Of a stretch of 64,000 bases of DNA, positions 34,184 through 43,677 are shown piece by piece. The notes under the pieces are model-generated. The model was given only the letters and a program-made list of their open reading frames with translations. It searched no databases and was not told the DNA's origin. A program made the position numbers and the translations under genes. Origin of the DNA: Nocardioides cavernae (GTDB lineage: Bacteria > Actinomycetota > Actinomycetes > Propionibacteriales > Nocardioidaceae); assembly GCF_013410035.1 (NCBI RefSeq), contig NZ_JACCBW010000002.1:930001-994000 (forward strand). The letters run 5' to 3'. The stretch's first letter is position 1; each line of letters begins with the position of its first letter.

Positions 34184-34834
34184 ATGTTCCGAGCACTGGG
34201 CGCCGCGGGGCTCGCGCTCGCACTGTCCGGGTGCGCCGGCATCGGCCAGCCCGCGCCGTACGACTCGCCCGGCATCAACGGGCTGGTCATCCCGACGCCC
34301 TCGGCAGATCCGGCCGACTTCGTCGACGTCGTGGACAACCCGTGGCTGGCCCTCCGGCCGGGCGCGACGTGGCGCTACGACGTCGTCGGCTCGGGAGGCA
34401 CCATCGGCAGCATCGAGGCGGAGGTCCTCGACCGGACGTCCACGGTGGCGGGGCTTCCCGCCACGGCCGTGAGGACCGACGCGGAGGTCGACGGCGAGAC
34501 CAGCGAGGTGACCCGCTACTACGCCCAGGACGACGACGGCAACGTCTGGCTGGTGGGGATGGACTCGTCCGCCGGCGCGTCGTGGCGCGCCGGGACGGAC
34601 GGGGCGGAGGCCGGTCTCGCCATGCCCGGCGACCCGCGCCTCGGCGACGGCTGGGTGGCCTACCGGCTCCCGGACGGGGACGAGGCCAGCACGACGATCG
34701 AGGACCAGACCGCGGAGCAGGTGCAGGTGCGCGACGAGGCCGGCACCACGACCCGCAGCGTGTACGAGAAGGGTGTCGGCCTCGTCGGTGTCGAGGACCT
34801 CGACGCCGGCTGGACGGCCGTGCCGAGGGACTGA
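34184..34834 (+). CDS. Secreted lipoprotein, unknown function
   Basis: The 216-residue protein starts MFRALGAAGLALALSGC, a compact lipoprotein signal with Cys 17. The mature part contains VDNPWLALRPGATWRYDVVG and later YYAQDDDGNVWLVGMDS and YEKGVGLVGVEDLDAGW, a pattern seen in actinobacterial proteins of unknown function that look beta-rich. ATG 34172 is an alternative start 4 codons upstream. It is divergent from mdh and convergent with the aquaporin gene. Confidence 0.78.
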   Translation: MFRALGAAGLALALSGCAGIGQPAPYDSPGINGLVIPTPSADPADFVDVVDNPWLALRPGATWRYDVVGSGGTIGSIEAEVLDRTSTVAGLPATAVRTDAEVDGETSEVTRYYAQDDDGNVWLVGMDSSAGASWRAGTDGAEAGLAMPGDPRLGDGWVAYRLPDGDEASTTIEDQTAEQVQVRDEAGTTTRSVYEKGVGLVGVEDLDAGWTAVPRD

Positions 34835-34848
34835 CTCAGGGCACCGGC

Positions 34849-35958
34849 TCAGTCCGGGCGGCGCACCTGGGTGCGGCCGTCGTCGTCGCCGTCCGGGTTG
34901 CCCCAGTGGCCGGGCGCGCTCTGGCCGGGCTGCTGCTGGGGCTGCTGGGGTGCGCCCCACTGACCGGGCTGCGCCGGCGGCTGCTGCGGGGCGGGCTGGC
35001 CCCACTGGCCGGGCTGCGCCGGCGGCTGCTGCGGCGGAGCGGCGTACGGGTCGGGCTGCTGCTGCGGGGCGGGCTGGCCCCACTGCTGCTGCTGGGGCTG
35101 CTGCTGGGACTGCTGCGGGGGAGCGCCCCACGCGGCGCCGGGCTGGCCCCAGCCGCCCTGCTGGCCCTGGTTCCACTGGGCCTCGTAGTTGCCGGGGACG
35201 AACTGGTTCTTGCGCCCGCCGCCGAAGTTGAGGCCGGAGCCCGCGACCGGCTCGGCGCCCTGGCCGAACAGGATGGGGTAGGTGAGGCCGGCGATCGCCG
35301 CGCCCACCAGCGGGGCCACCACGAACAGCCAGAGCTGGACGATCGCGTCGGTGCCGGCGAAGACCCCGACGCCGATCGAGCGCGCGGGGTTCACCGAGGT
35401 GCCGGTCGCGCTCATCGAGGCGAAGTGGATCATCGCGAGGGCCAGGCCGATGGCCAGCGGGCCGAGGGCGACGTTGATCGCGTTGCGCTCGTCGGTCACC
35501 GCGAGGATGACCCAGAGGAAGACCGCCGTCATGAGGATCTCGAGGAGCAGCGCGGCCCACCAGGCGAAGCCGGTGCCCTGGTCGCCGAAGAAGTTCTGCG
35601 CCATGTTGCCCTCGGCGCTGAACCCCTCGAAGCCGTGGTTGAGGCCGAACAGCGCAGCGCCGGCGAGGAGGCCGCCGAGGAGCTGGGCGGCGAAGTAGAT
35701 GCCGACCTGGTTCCAGGGGAGCCGGCCGCCGAGCACCGCGCCCAGCGTCACGGCCGGGTTGAAGTGCCCGCCGGAGATACGGCCCACGGCGTAGGCCATG
35801 ACGACGACCGTGAGGCCGAAGGTCAGCCCGGTCGCGACGTAGTCGCCGCCGCTGCGCATCGCGGCGCCGCAGCCGAAGAAGACGAGCACGAAGGTGCCCA
35901 GCGTCTCTGCGGTGAACTTCTGCCCGGTGGTCGGTGTGTCTTCGACGGTGTCGCTCAT
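34849..35958 (-). CDS. MIP-family aquaporin with long Gln/Pro-rich C-terminal tail
   Basis: The 369-residue protein has six membrane helices plus two half-helices with NPA motifs: GGHFNPAVTLGAVLGG (first) and GTSVNPARSIGVG (second), so it is an aquaporin or glyceroporin. The channel ends near residue 240. The following tail of about 115 residues is dominated by Gln, Pro, Gly and Trp with repeated PPAQPGQWGQPAPQQ, then ends acidic/basic. Such a tail is not part of the usual channel. It begins within a GRKNQF segment. Monocistronic by position. Confidence 0.9.
   Translation of the reverse strand: MSDTVEDTPTTGQKFTAETLGTFVLVFFGCGAAMRSGGDYVATGLTFGLTVVVMAYAVGRISGGHFNPAVTLGAVLGGRLPWNQVGIYFAAQLLGGLLAGAALFGLNHGFEGFSAEGNMAQNFFGDQGTGFAWWAALLLEILMTAVFLWVILAVTDERNAINVALGPLAIGLALAMIHFASMSATGTSVNPARSIGVGVFAGTDAIVQLWLFVVAPLVGAAIAGLTYPILFGQGAEPVAGSGLNFGGGRKNQFVPGNYEAQWNQGQQGGWGQPGAAWGAPPQQSQQQPQQQQWGQPAPQQQPDPYAAPPQQPPAQPGQWGQPAPQQPPAQPGQWGAPQQPQQQPGQSAPGHWGNPDGDDDGRTQVRRPD
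34955..35034 (-). repeat. 45-bp direct repeat coding the aquaporin tail
   Basis: Two copies of a segment at 34955-34989 and 35000-35034 differ at one base and are offset by 45 bp, coding a 15-residue PGQWG/QPAPQQ repeat in the aquaporin tail. Confidence 0.75.
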
Positions 35959-36072
35959 CGCGAGTCCCCTCCAGAGTCGTGTGGCCGCCCCCCGGCGGCC
36001 ACGGTGACTCTAGCGGCGTGGGGGACGGGGTGCGAAGGTAGGCGAGTCGCAACCCTTCCCCCGCATCAGGTA

Positions 36073-36086
36073 TCTTGACATCAAGA
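36073..36086. promoter_or_regulatory. Palindrome TCTTGAcaTCAAGA upstream of icd
   Basis: Perfect 6-bp arms around CA. TTGACA (36075-36080), a consensus -35 hexamer, lies inside the palindrome, and TATCTT (36071-36076) could be a -10. It lies 45 bp before icd. Position suggests an operator controlling icd; the regulator is not known. Confidence 0.5.
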
Positions 36087-36130
36087 GTTATGCCCGGATC
36101 AGATCGCGATCTACAGGAGCTGTCCTACCC

Positions 36131-38341
<2,211 letters not shown>

Positions 38342-38369
38342 CTGCCTCACTGAGGGGCGCGTCACAGGC

Positions 38370-38402
38370 GGGGCCTCCGGGGAATACCTCTCCGGGGGCC
38401 CC
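38370..38402 (+). terminator. Terminator after icd
   Basis: GGGGCCTCCGGGGA pairs with TCTCCGGGGGCCCC (12 of 14) around a 5-base loop, 28 bp after the icd stop and followed by GTCTT. Confidence 0.7.
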
Positions 38403-38417
38403 GTCTTGCATCCTGTG

Positions 38418-39653
38418 ATGACCATGACGACCGCCGCCACCGACCGCCCCGACCAGCCGTCGGCGGCCGACCTCGACGTCCCCGCGGTCACCGCCCGCCA
38501 CTTCACCCTCGCCGTCGTGGCGCTGGCGATGGGTGGCTTCGCCATCGGCACCACCGAGTTCGTCACGATGGGACTGCTGCCGCAGATCTCCGCGGGGGTC
38601 GCCGTGTCGATCCCGACCGGGGGACACGTCATCTCGGCGTACGCCGTGGGCGTGGTCGTGGGCGCCCCCGTCCTGGCGTTCCTCGGTGCCCGGCTCCCGC
38701 GCCGCGCGCTGCTGGTCGCGCTGATGGCGGCCTTCGCCGTCGGCAACGGGCTCAGCGCCCTCGCGACGTCCTACGAGCAGCTGATGCTCGCGCGCTTCGC
38801 GGCCGGGCTGCCGCACGGTGCCTACTTCGGCGTCGCCTCCCTCGTCGCAGCCAGCATGGCCCGCCCGTCCCGCAAGGGGCGCGCCGTCTCGCAGGTGATG
38901 CTGGGGCTGTCGGTCGCCAACGTGATCGGCGTCCCGGCGGCCACGGTGCTGGGACAGGCGCTCGGCTGGCGGGCAGCCTTCTGGGCCGCTGCCGGGCTCG
39001 CCCTGGTGACCCTGGCGATGGTGACCTGGTTCGTCCCGTCGTGCCCCGGCGACGGCGAGGCGAGCGGTCGACGCGAGCTCGCGGCGTTCCGGCTGCCGCA
39101 GGTGTGGCTGACGCTGCTGGCCGGCGCGGTCGGCTTCGGCGGCATGTTCGCCGTCTACTCCTACATCGCGCCCGTCGTCACCGGGGTCTCCGGGCTGGGC
39201 GAGGGCGCGGTGCCGGTCTACCTGCTCTCCTTCGGCCTCGGCATGATCGCCGGCACGTGGCTGGCCGGGATCATGGCCGACTGGTCGATCTTCCGCTCGC
39301 TCATCATCGGCGGCTCGGGCATGGCGGTGACGATGCTGCTCTTCTGGCTGGCCGCGCCCCACGGCTGGGCCGCGCTCCCGGTCGTCTTCCTCATCACCAC
39401 CCTCGGCTCGGTGCTCGTCATCAACCTCCAGCTGCGGCTGATGGACGTCGCCGGCGACGCCCAGACGCTCGGGGCGGCGATGAACCACGCCTCCCTCAAC
39501 ATCGCGAACGCCCTCGGCGCCTGGCTCGGCGGCGTGGTCATCGCGGCCGGCTGGGGCCTGCGGGCGCCCGCGCTCGTCGGCCTGGGGCTCTCGCTCGCCG
39601 GGGTGGTCGTCCTGCTGCTCTCGGCGCGGCTGCACGTGCGCCAGCGCGCCTGA
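38418..39653 (+). CDS. MFS transporter, DHA1-type drug/sugar efflux
   Basis: The 411-residue protein has about 12 helices with DHA1 features: MGGFAIGTTEFVTMGLLPQI in helix 1, GAPVLAFLGARLPRRALLVA (motif A) in loop 2-3, and LPHGAYFGVASLVAASMA in helix 4. It resembles the arabinose-efflux/chloramphenicol-exporter group (AraJ/CmlR/PbuE-like), which exports sugars, drugs or nucleosides. Substrate unknown. Start ATG 38418 is in frame just before MTTAATDRP; 38424 is equally possible. It follows the icd terminator. Confidence 0.88.
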   Translation: MTMTTAATDRPDQPSAADLDVPAVTARHFTLAVVALAMGGFAIGTTEFVTMGLLPQISAGVAVSIPTGGHVISAYAVGVVVGAPVLAFLGARLPRRALLVALMAAFAVGNGLSALATSYEQLMLARFAAGLPHGAYFGVASLVAASMARPSRKGRAVSQVMLGLSVANVIGVPAATVLGQALGWRAAFWAAAGLALVTLAMVTWFVPSCPGDGEASGRRELAAFRLPQVWLTLLAGAVGFGGMFAVYSYIAPVVTGVSGLGEGAVPVYLLSFGLGMIAGTWLAGIMADWSIFRSLIIGGSGMAVTMLLFWLAAPHGWAALPVVFLITTLGSVLVINLQLRLMDVAGDAQTLGAAMNHASLNIANALGAWLGGVVIAAGWGLRAPALVGLGLSLAGVVVLLLSARLHVRQRA

Positions 39654-39678
39654 CCCCTGGTCCACGTCCTCGGGATTC

Positions 39679-39710
39679 CCGTTCGTGTTGCACGGTGTTA
39701 ACACGAACGG
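39679..39710. terminator. 11-bp stem-loop downstream of the MFS gene
   Basis: CCGTTCGTGTT (39679-39689) pairs perfectly with AACACGAACGG (39700-39710) across a 10-base loop. It lies 25 bp after the MFS stop and 81 bp before the small gene at 39792. The arms are relatively AT-rich and no U-run follows, so an operator is also possible. Confidence 0.5.
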
Positions 39711-39791
39711 AACGGTTGTGTAGCCCACGCTTGGAACGATCCAATCAACAGAGGGCGGATCCGCCGCCCGAGATCTTCCGGAGGTGGAGTC

Positions 39792-39953
39792 ATGGTGGAC
39801 GAGAGCAAGGTCGTGCAGGAGGTCGAGCGCCGTCGGCAGCTCGCCGACCGCAACGTCGGGGACGTGGTCAGCCTGCTCCAGCGCCGCCAGGAGCTGCGCG
39901 GGGTCTACCCGGCCGCCGACCTCGTGGCCGACAACGTCGGCTGGGTCGTCTGA
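39792..39953 (+). CDS. Small soluble protein, 53 aa, unknown
   Basis: An ATG preceded by GGAGGTGGAG opens a 53-codon frame beginning MVDESKVVQEVERRRQLADR and ending AADLVADNVGWVV. Nearly every third codon position is G or C, the coding bias of the neighbourhood, and the ribosome site is strong, so this is very likely a gene. The first 35 residues are a charged amphipathic helix, then a Gly-Val-Tyr-Pro turn and a hydrophobic C-terminus. No Cys, no signal peptide, no known family. It is convergent with the Asp-box protein gene, with 15 bp between them. Confidence 0.7.
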   Translation: MVDESKVVQEVERRRQLADRNVGDVVSLLQRRQELRGVYPAADLVADNVGWVV

Positions 39954-39968
39954 GCGGGCCCGGCCCGG

Positions 39969-41189
39969 TCAGACGAACCCGGGCAGGGGCTGGCCGCCCC
40001 ACGTCGTCCCGTCGTCGGGCGAGCAGCTGAGGCGGTCGACCCGTCCGGCCTCGGCCACGACGCAGACCCGGTGGGACACCCCGAAGACCGAGCTGTCGTG
40101 CTGCGACTGGCGCACGGACGTGACGTCGCCCGTGGCGTCGACCCGCACCACCCCGGCTCCCGTCGCGACGTCGACCGAGTCCCCCTCGGCGACCTGCACC
40201 GTGCCGGTCGAGCCGGTCGTGAGGTAGGCGGAGCCCTCGTCGGAGACCGCGAGCCCGGACAGGTCGGCGAGCCCGTCCACCCCGCGCGCGGTCGTCCAGG
40301 TGCGCCCGGCGTCCTGTGAGGACGCGACGCCCAGGACGGGCACGGAACCGTCGGGTGCGTCGCCCAGCAGCGCGATCGCCACGCCGTCGTGGTGGCCGGC
40401 CATCTCCACGGCGGCGACCGCCCCGCCGCCCGGTCGCGACACCAGGCCCTGGAACCACAGCCCGTCACCGGTGGTCCACCTGACCTCGACGCCGCCCGTC
40501 CCCTGGGGGAGGGCCACGACGAGGTCCCCCGCTGCCGTGGCGTACGCCGCGAGGACCGGCGTGCCGTCGGGCGATGGGACGGGCAGCAGCGTGGTGCCGC
40601 GCAGGATCCGCAGCCCGTCGGTCGTGCGCACCACGACGTCGCCCGGCTCGGGCGGCACCGGGGTGCCGCCGGGGTCCACCACCGGGTCCCGCCGGCCGTC
40701 CGGGGAGATGCGGAAGGTGTCGCCGCCGTCCTGCACGAGCCAGCCGCCCGACACCTCCGCGATGGTGGGGGAGTCGCCCTCGAGCAGGGTGCCGTGCACG
40801 CGGTCCCCGAGCCGCGTCACCAGCGCGAAGCGGCAGCCGTCCGCGCAGTCGCCCCACACCGCGGCGACGGCGCCCGTGGATCCGACGACCTGCCACGGGT
40901 GGAGCATGTCGGAGGCGAGGACGTCGCGGACGTCCGCGGGCAGCCGGGGGTCCACGCCCGGGACCTGCTCCGACGGGGTGGGCGCGGGCGTCGCGGGCGC
41001 CGGGCCGGTGTCCCGCCCCGGCGCCACGCCCCAGGCCAGGCCGGTCACCGCGCAGGCGGCGAGGAGTCCCGCGACGGTCGTCGCGCGTCGACGCCGACGT
41101 GCCGCGCGCGCCCGGTCGAGGACGACGTCGAAACGGGGCGGGTCGACCCGCTCGGCGACCTCGCGGTGGAAGTCGGTGGGGAGGCTCAT
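39969..41189 (-). CDS. Membrane-anchored protein with Asp-box (BNR) repeats, partner of sigma factor
   Basis: The 406-residue protein has a cytosolic N-terminus of about 38 residues with a basic end ARAARRRRRATT. One membrane helix follows (VAGLLAACAVTGLAWGV, about 39-56), then a Pro/Thr linker and an extracellular beta domain with two Asp-box motifs, SSQDAGRTWTT and SPDDGTTWGG, as in sialidase-like propellers. The short cytosolic segment and the 4-bp overlap with a SigE-family sigma gene suggest it acts as anti-sigma or signal-sensing partner. It lacks an obvious zinc anti-sigma HxxxCxxC motif. Confidence 0.8.
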   Translation of the reverse strand: MSLPTDFHREVAERVDPPRFDVVLDRARAARRRRRATTVAGLLAACAVTGLAWGVAPGRDTGPAPATPAPTPSEQVPGVDPRLPADVRDVLASDMLHPWQVVGSTGAVAAVWGDCADGCRFALVTRLGDRVHGTLLEGDSPTIAEVSGGWLVQDGGDTFRISPDGRRDPVVDPGGTPVPPEPGDVVVRTTDGLRILRGTTLLPVPSPDGTPVLAAYATAAGDLVVALPQGTGGVEVRWTTGDGLWFQGLVSRPGGGAVAAVEMAGHHDGVAIALLGDAPDGSVPVLGVASSQDAGRTWTTARGVDGLADLSGLAVSDEGSAYLTTGSTGTVQVAEGDSVDVATGAGVVRVDATGDVTSVRQSQHDSSVFGVSHRVCVVAEAGRVDRLSCSPDDGTTWGGQPLPGFV

Positions 41190-41725
41190 CGGGTGCTCCT
41201 CGCGCTCGGTCGGTAGGCGTCGGTGTCGGCGTCGGTGTCGGTGAGCAGCACGGCGAGCGCGGCGCGACCGCGGGCCAGCCGCGCCTTCACCGTCCCCACC
41301 GGGGCGCCGACCGCCTCGGCGACCTCGTGCACCGGCAGGTCGGCGAGGTGGTGCAGCGCGATCGCCTCACGCTGCGCCGCGGGCAGCGTCCGCAGCGCGG
41401 CGAGAAGGGCCACGCGATCGGCCGGGAGGTCGGCGTACGCCCCGTCCGCGGGCCCGTCCGCGAGCCGGTGGCTGACGTCGCGGAAGAAGCGGGCGCGACG
41501 CCAGCGCGTACGACTGACGTTGACCGCCACCGTGCGCAGCCAGGCCTCGGGGTTCTCGGCGGCCAGGAACGAGCGCGAGGAGTTCACCGCCCGGGCGAAG
41601 GCCTCCATCACCGCGTCCTCGGCCTCCACGGGATCGCCGGTCACGCCGGTGAGCTGCCCGACCAGGCGGCGGTAGGAGGTGGCGTAGACCTCCTGCACGC
41701 GGTCGACGGCGTTCGGTCGGGCCAT
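41186..41725 (-). CDS. SigE-family ECF RNA polymerase sigma factor
   Basis: The 179-residue protein starts MARPNAVDRVQEVYATSYRR. Region 2 includes VEAEDAVMEAFARAVNSSRS and ENPEAWLRTVAVNVSRTRWR. Region 4 is LRTLPAAQREAIALHHLADL followed by PVHEVAEAVGAPVGTVKARLARG. ATG 41725 is preferred over an in-frame GTG at 41740 because AAGGTGG sits just upstream. The next gene overlaps by 4 bp and encodes a membrane protein, so the pair likely forms a surface-signalling unit. Confidence 0.9.
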   Translation of the reverse strand: MARPNAVDRVQEVYATSYRRLVGQLTGVTGDPVEAEDAVMEAFARAVNSSRSFLAAENPEAWLRTVAVNVSRTRWRRARFFRDVSHRLADGPADGAYADLPADRVALLAALRTLPAAQREAIALHHLADLPVHEVAEAVGAPVGTVKARLARGRAALAVLLTDTDADTDAYRPSARSTR

Positions 41726-41821
41726 GACCCACCTTCCCACTCGCCGCGCTCCGGGTGCTCTCGCCAGGGACGACTCGTGGGGAGGCCGTCCGGTTGCACC
41801 CGCACGCGAGCGATCCGTGCG

Positions 41822-42649
41822 TCAGCCCTTCACCGCACCGCCGCTCGTGTTCATGATGCGCTTCTGGAAGACCAGGAACACGATCGCGACCGGGATGGTC
41901 ATCACCGCCGCGGCGGCGAGCTTGAGGGGGTACTTCGTGCCCTGCCCGAGCTGGTTGGAGGCGAGCTGGGCCACCCCCTTCGTGAGGTTGGTCAGCTCGG
42001 GGTCGTTGGCCGCCACGATGAAGTGGCTGAGCTCGTTCCACGAGCCCTGGAACGACAGGATGACGATGGTGACGAGCGCGGGGCGCGCCATCGGTAGCAC
42101 GATCGACCAGAACATCCGGAACGTGCCGGCCCCGTCGATGCGGGCCTGCTCCTCGACGGCCACCGGGATGGACTCGAAGAAGTTCTTCATGATGAAGATC
42201 CCGGCGGCGTCGACCAGCAGCGGCACGATCAGCCCGGCGTAGGAGTTGTAGATCCCGAGCTGGTTGATCACGAGGAACTTGGGGATCAGCAGCACGACGT
42301 TGGGCACGGCCATGATGGCGACGAGGATGGCGAACATCAGACCCCGGCCGCGGAACGGGATGCGGGCCAGCGCGTAGCCGGCGAGCGAGTCGAAGAAGAC
42401 CCGGCCGGCGGTGACGAACAGCGTGACCACGACGGAGTTCTTGAACCAGGTGGGGAACGCGACCTCGGTGAACAGCCGCTCGTAGGCGGCCGTGGTGAAC
42501 GTCTGCGGGATCAGCGAGATCGGGTTGCTGGCCGCCTCGGGCTCGGTCTTGAACGACGTTGCGACGTCGATGAGGAACGGCAGGATGTAGAGAACGGCGA
42601 GCAGCACGAGGACGACGTACAGCCACCAGGCGGGGCGACGCGCGGTCAT
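41822..42649 (-). CDS. Sugar ABC transporter permease (MalG-like)
   Basis: The 275-residue protein has six membrane helices and the EAA loop EQARIDGAGTFRMFWSIVLP, preceded by IMKNFFESIPVAVE. It ends NTSGGAVKG, a common MalG-family C-terminus. With the permease encoded 10 bp upstream it forms the channel of a CUT1-type carbohydrate importer. No ATPase gene is nearby; actinobacterial systems of this type usually share an MsmK-like ATPase. Confidence 0.92.
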   Translation of the reverse strand: MTARRPAWWLYVVLVLLAVLYILPFLIDVATSFKTEPEAASNPISLIPQTFTTAAYERLFTEVAFPTWFKNSVVVTLFVTAGRVFFDSLAGYALARIPFRGRGLMFAILVAIMAVPNVVLLIPKFLVINQLGIYNSYAGLIVPLLVDAAGIFIMKNFFESIPVAVEEQARIDGAGTFRMFWSIVLPMARPALVTIVILSFQGSWNELSHFIVAANDPELTNLTKGVAQLASNQLGQGTKYPLKLAAAAVMTIPVAIVFLVFQKRIMNTSGGAVKG

Positions 42650-42659
42650 GACGGCCTCC

Positions 42660-43670
42660 TCATGACTTCTCCCTCAGCGCCCACCGCTGGAACAGCGTGA
42701 GGAGGACGATGATCGCGAAGAGGATGAACGCGATGGCCGCGCCCTCGCCCCAGCGCTGCGAGTTGAACGAGGCCTGGAAGGACAGGTACGCCGGGGTGAG
42801 CGTGGTCTTGGCCGGGCCACCCTGGGTGCCGGTGTAGATCTGGTCGAAGACCTGCCACGTGCCGATCAGGCCGAGGGTGAGGACGGTGAAGACCGTCGGG
42901 CGCAGCATCGGCAGCGTCAGGTGCCAGAAGCGCTGCCACGCGCCGGCGCCGTCGACCATCCCGGCCTCGTCCACCTCCTCCCCGATGTTGTTGAGCGCGG
43001 CGATGAACAGGAGCATGAACGTGCCCGAGGTGGTGAAGACGGCGAGCAGGATGAAGGCCGACATCGCGAACGACGGGCCGGCCAGCCACTCCCACCAGCT
43101 GATGCCGAGCATCCGGTGCTCGGTGAGCGCGGCCGGCGCGTCCACGCCGACCGCGCCGAGCGCGGTGTGGAAGATCCCGCGGGCGTCGCCGAACCAGTTC
43201 GGCCCGTCGATGCCCACCCAGCCGAGCGCCGCGTTGACGGCGCCCGAGCTGTTGAAGAGGAACAGCCAGAGCACGGTGATGGCGACGGCGCTGGTCACGG
43301 ACGGGAAGTAGAACGCCGTGCGGAAGAAGCCGCGGCCCTTGAGCGCCCTGTGGTGCACCAGCACGGCGAGGGCGAGCGCGAGCGCCGTCTGGATCGGCAC
43401 CACGAACAGCACGTAGTAGACGTTGTTGCGCATCGCCGTGCCGAAGTCGCGCTGCTGCAGGCTGCCCCCGGTCAGGATGTTGGAGTAGTTCTCCGCCCCG
43501 ACGAAGCCCACGTCTCCCGAGAACGGGCTGCCCACGCCCCGCCAGTCCGACACGCTGACCCACAGCGCCATCAGGACCGGGAAGGCGAGGAAGACCGCGA
43601 GCAGGACGAACGCCGGAGCGACGAAGAGCCACCCGTCGCGCGTACGACCGCTGTTGATCGTGCGGGCCAT
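42660..43670 (-). CDS. Sugar ABC transporter permease (MalF-like)
   Basis: The 336-residue protein has at least six helices, beginning MARTINSGRTRDGWLFVAPA. It has a large extracytoplasmic insert (about 135-190) and the EAA loop EVDEAGMVDGAGAWQRFWHL followed by TLPMLRPT. It pairs with the MalG-like subunit. The gene follows the binding-protein gene after 7 bp. Confidence 0.92.
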   Translation of the reverse strand: MARTINSGRTRDGWLFVAPAFVLLAVFLAFPVLMALWVSVSDWRGVGSPFSGDVGFVGAENYSNILTGGSLQQRDFGTAMRNNVYYVLFVVPIQTALALALAVLVHHRALKGRGFFRTAFYFPSVTSAVAITVLWLFLFNSSGAVNAALGWVGIDGPNWFGDARGIFHTALGAVGVDAPAALTEHRMLGISWWEWLAGPSFAMSAFILLAVFTTSGTFMLLFIAALNNIGEEVDEAGMVDGAGAWQRFWHLTLPMLRPTVFTVLTLGLIGTWQVFDQIYTGTQGGPAKTTLTPAYLSFQASFNSQRWGEGAAIAFILFAIIVLLTLFQRWALREKS

Positions 43671-43677
43671 CAGCAGG

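Noticed and set aside
33080..36052. Leftward open frame of 990 codons spanning mdh, lipoprotein and aquaporin regions
   Set aside because: Low-complexity Arg/Pro/Ala translation typical of shifted frames over mdh and the aquaporin gene, both of which are well supported in another frame.
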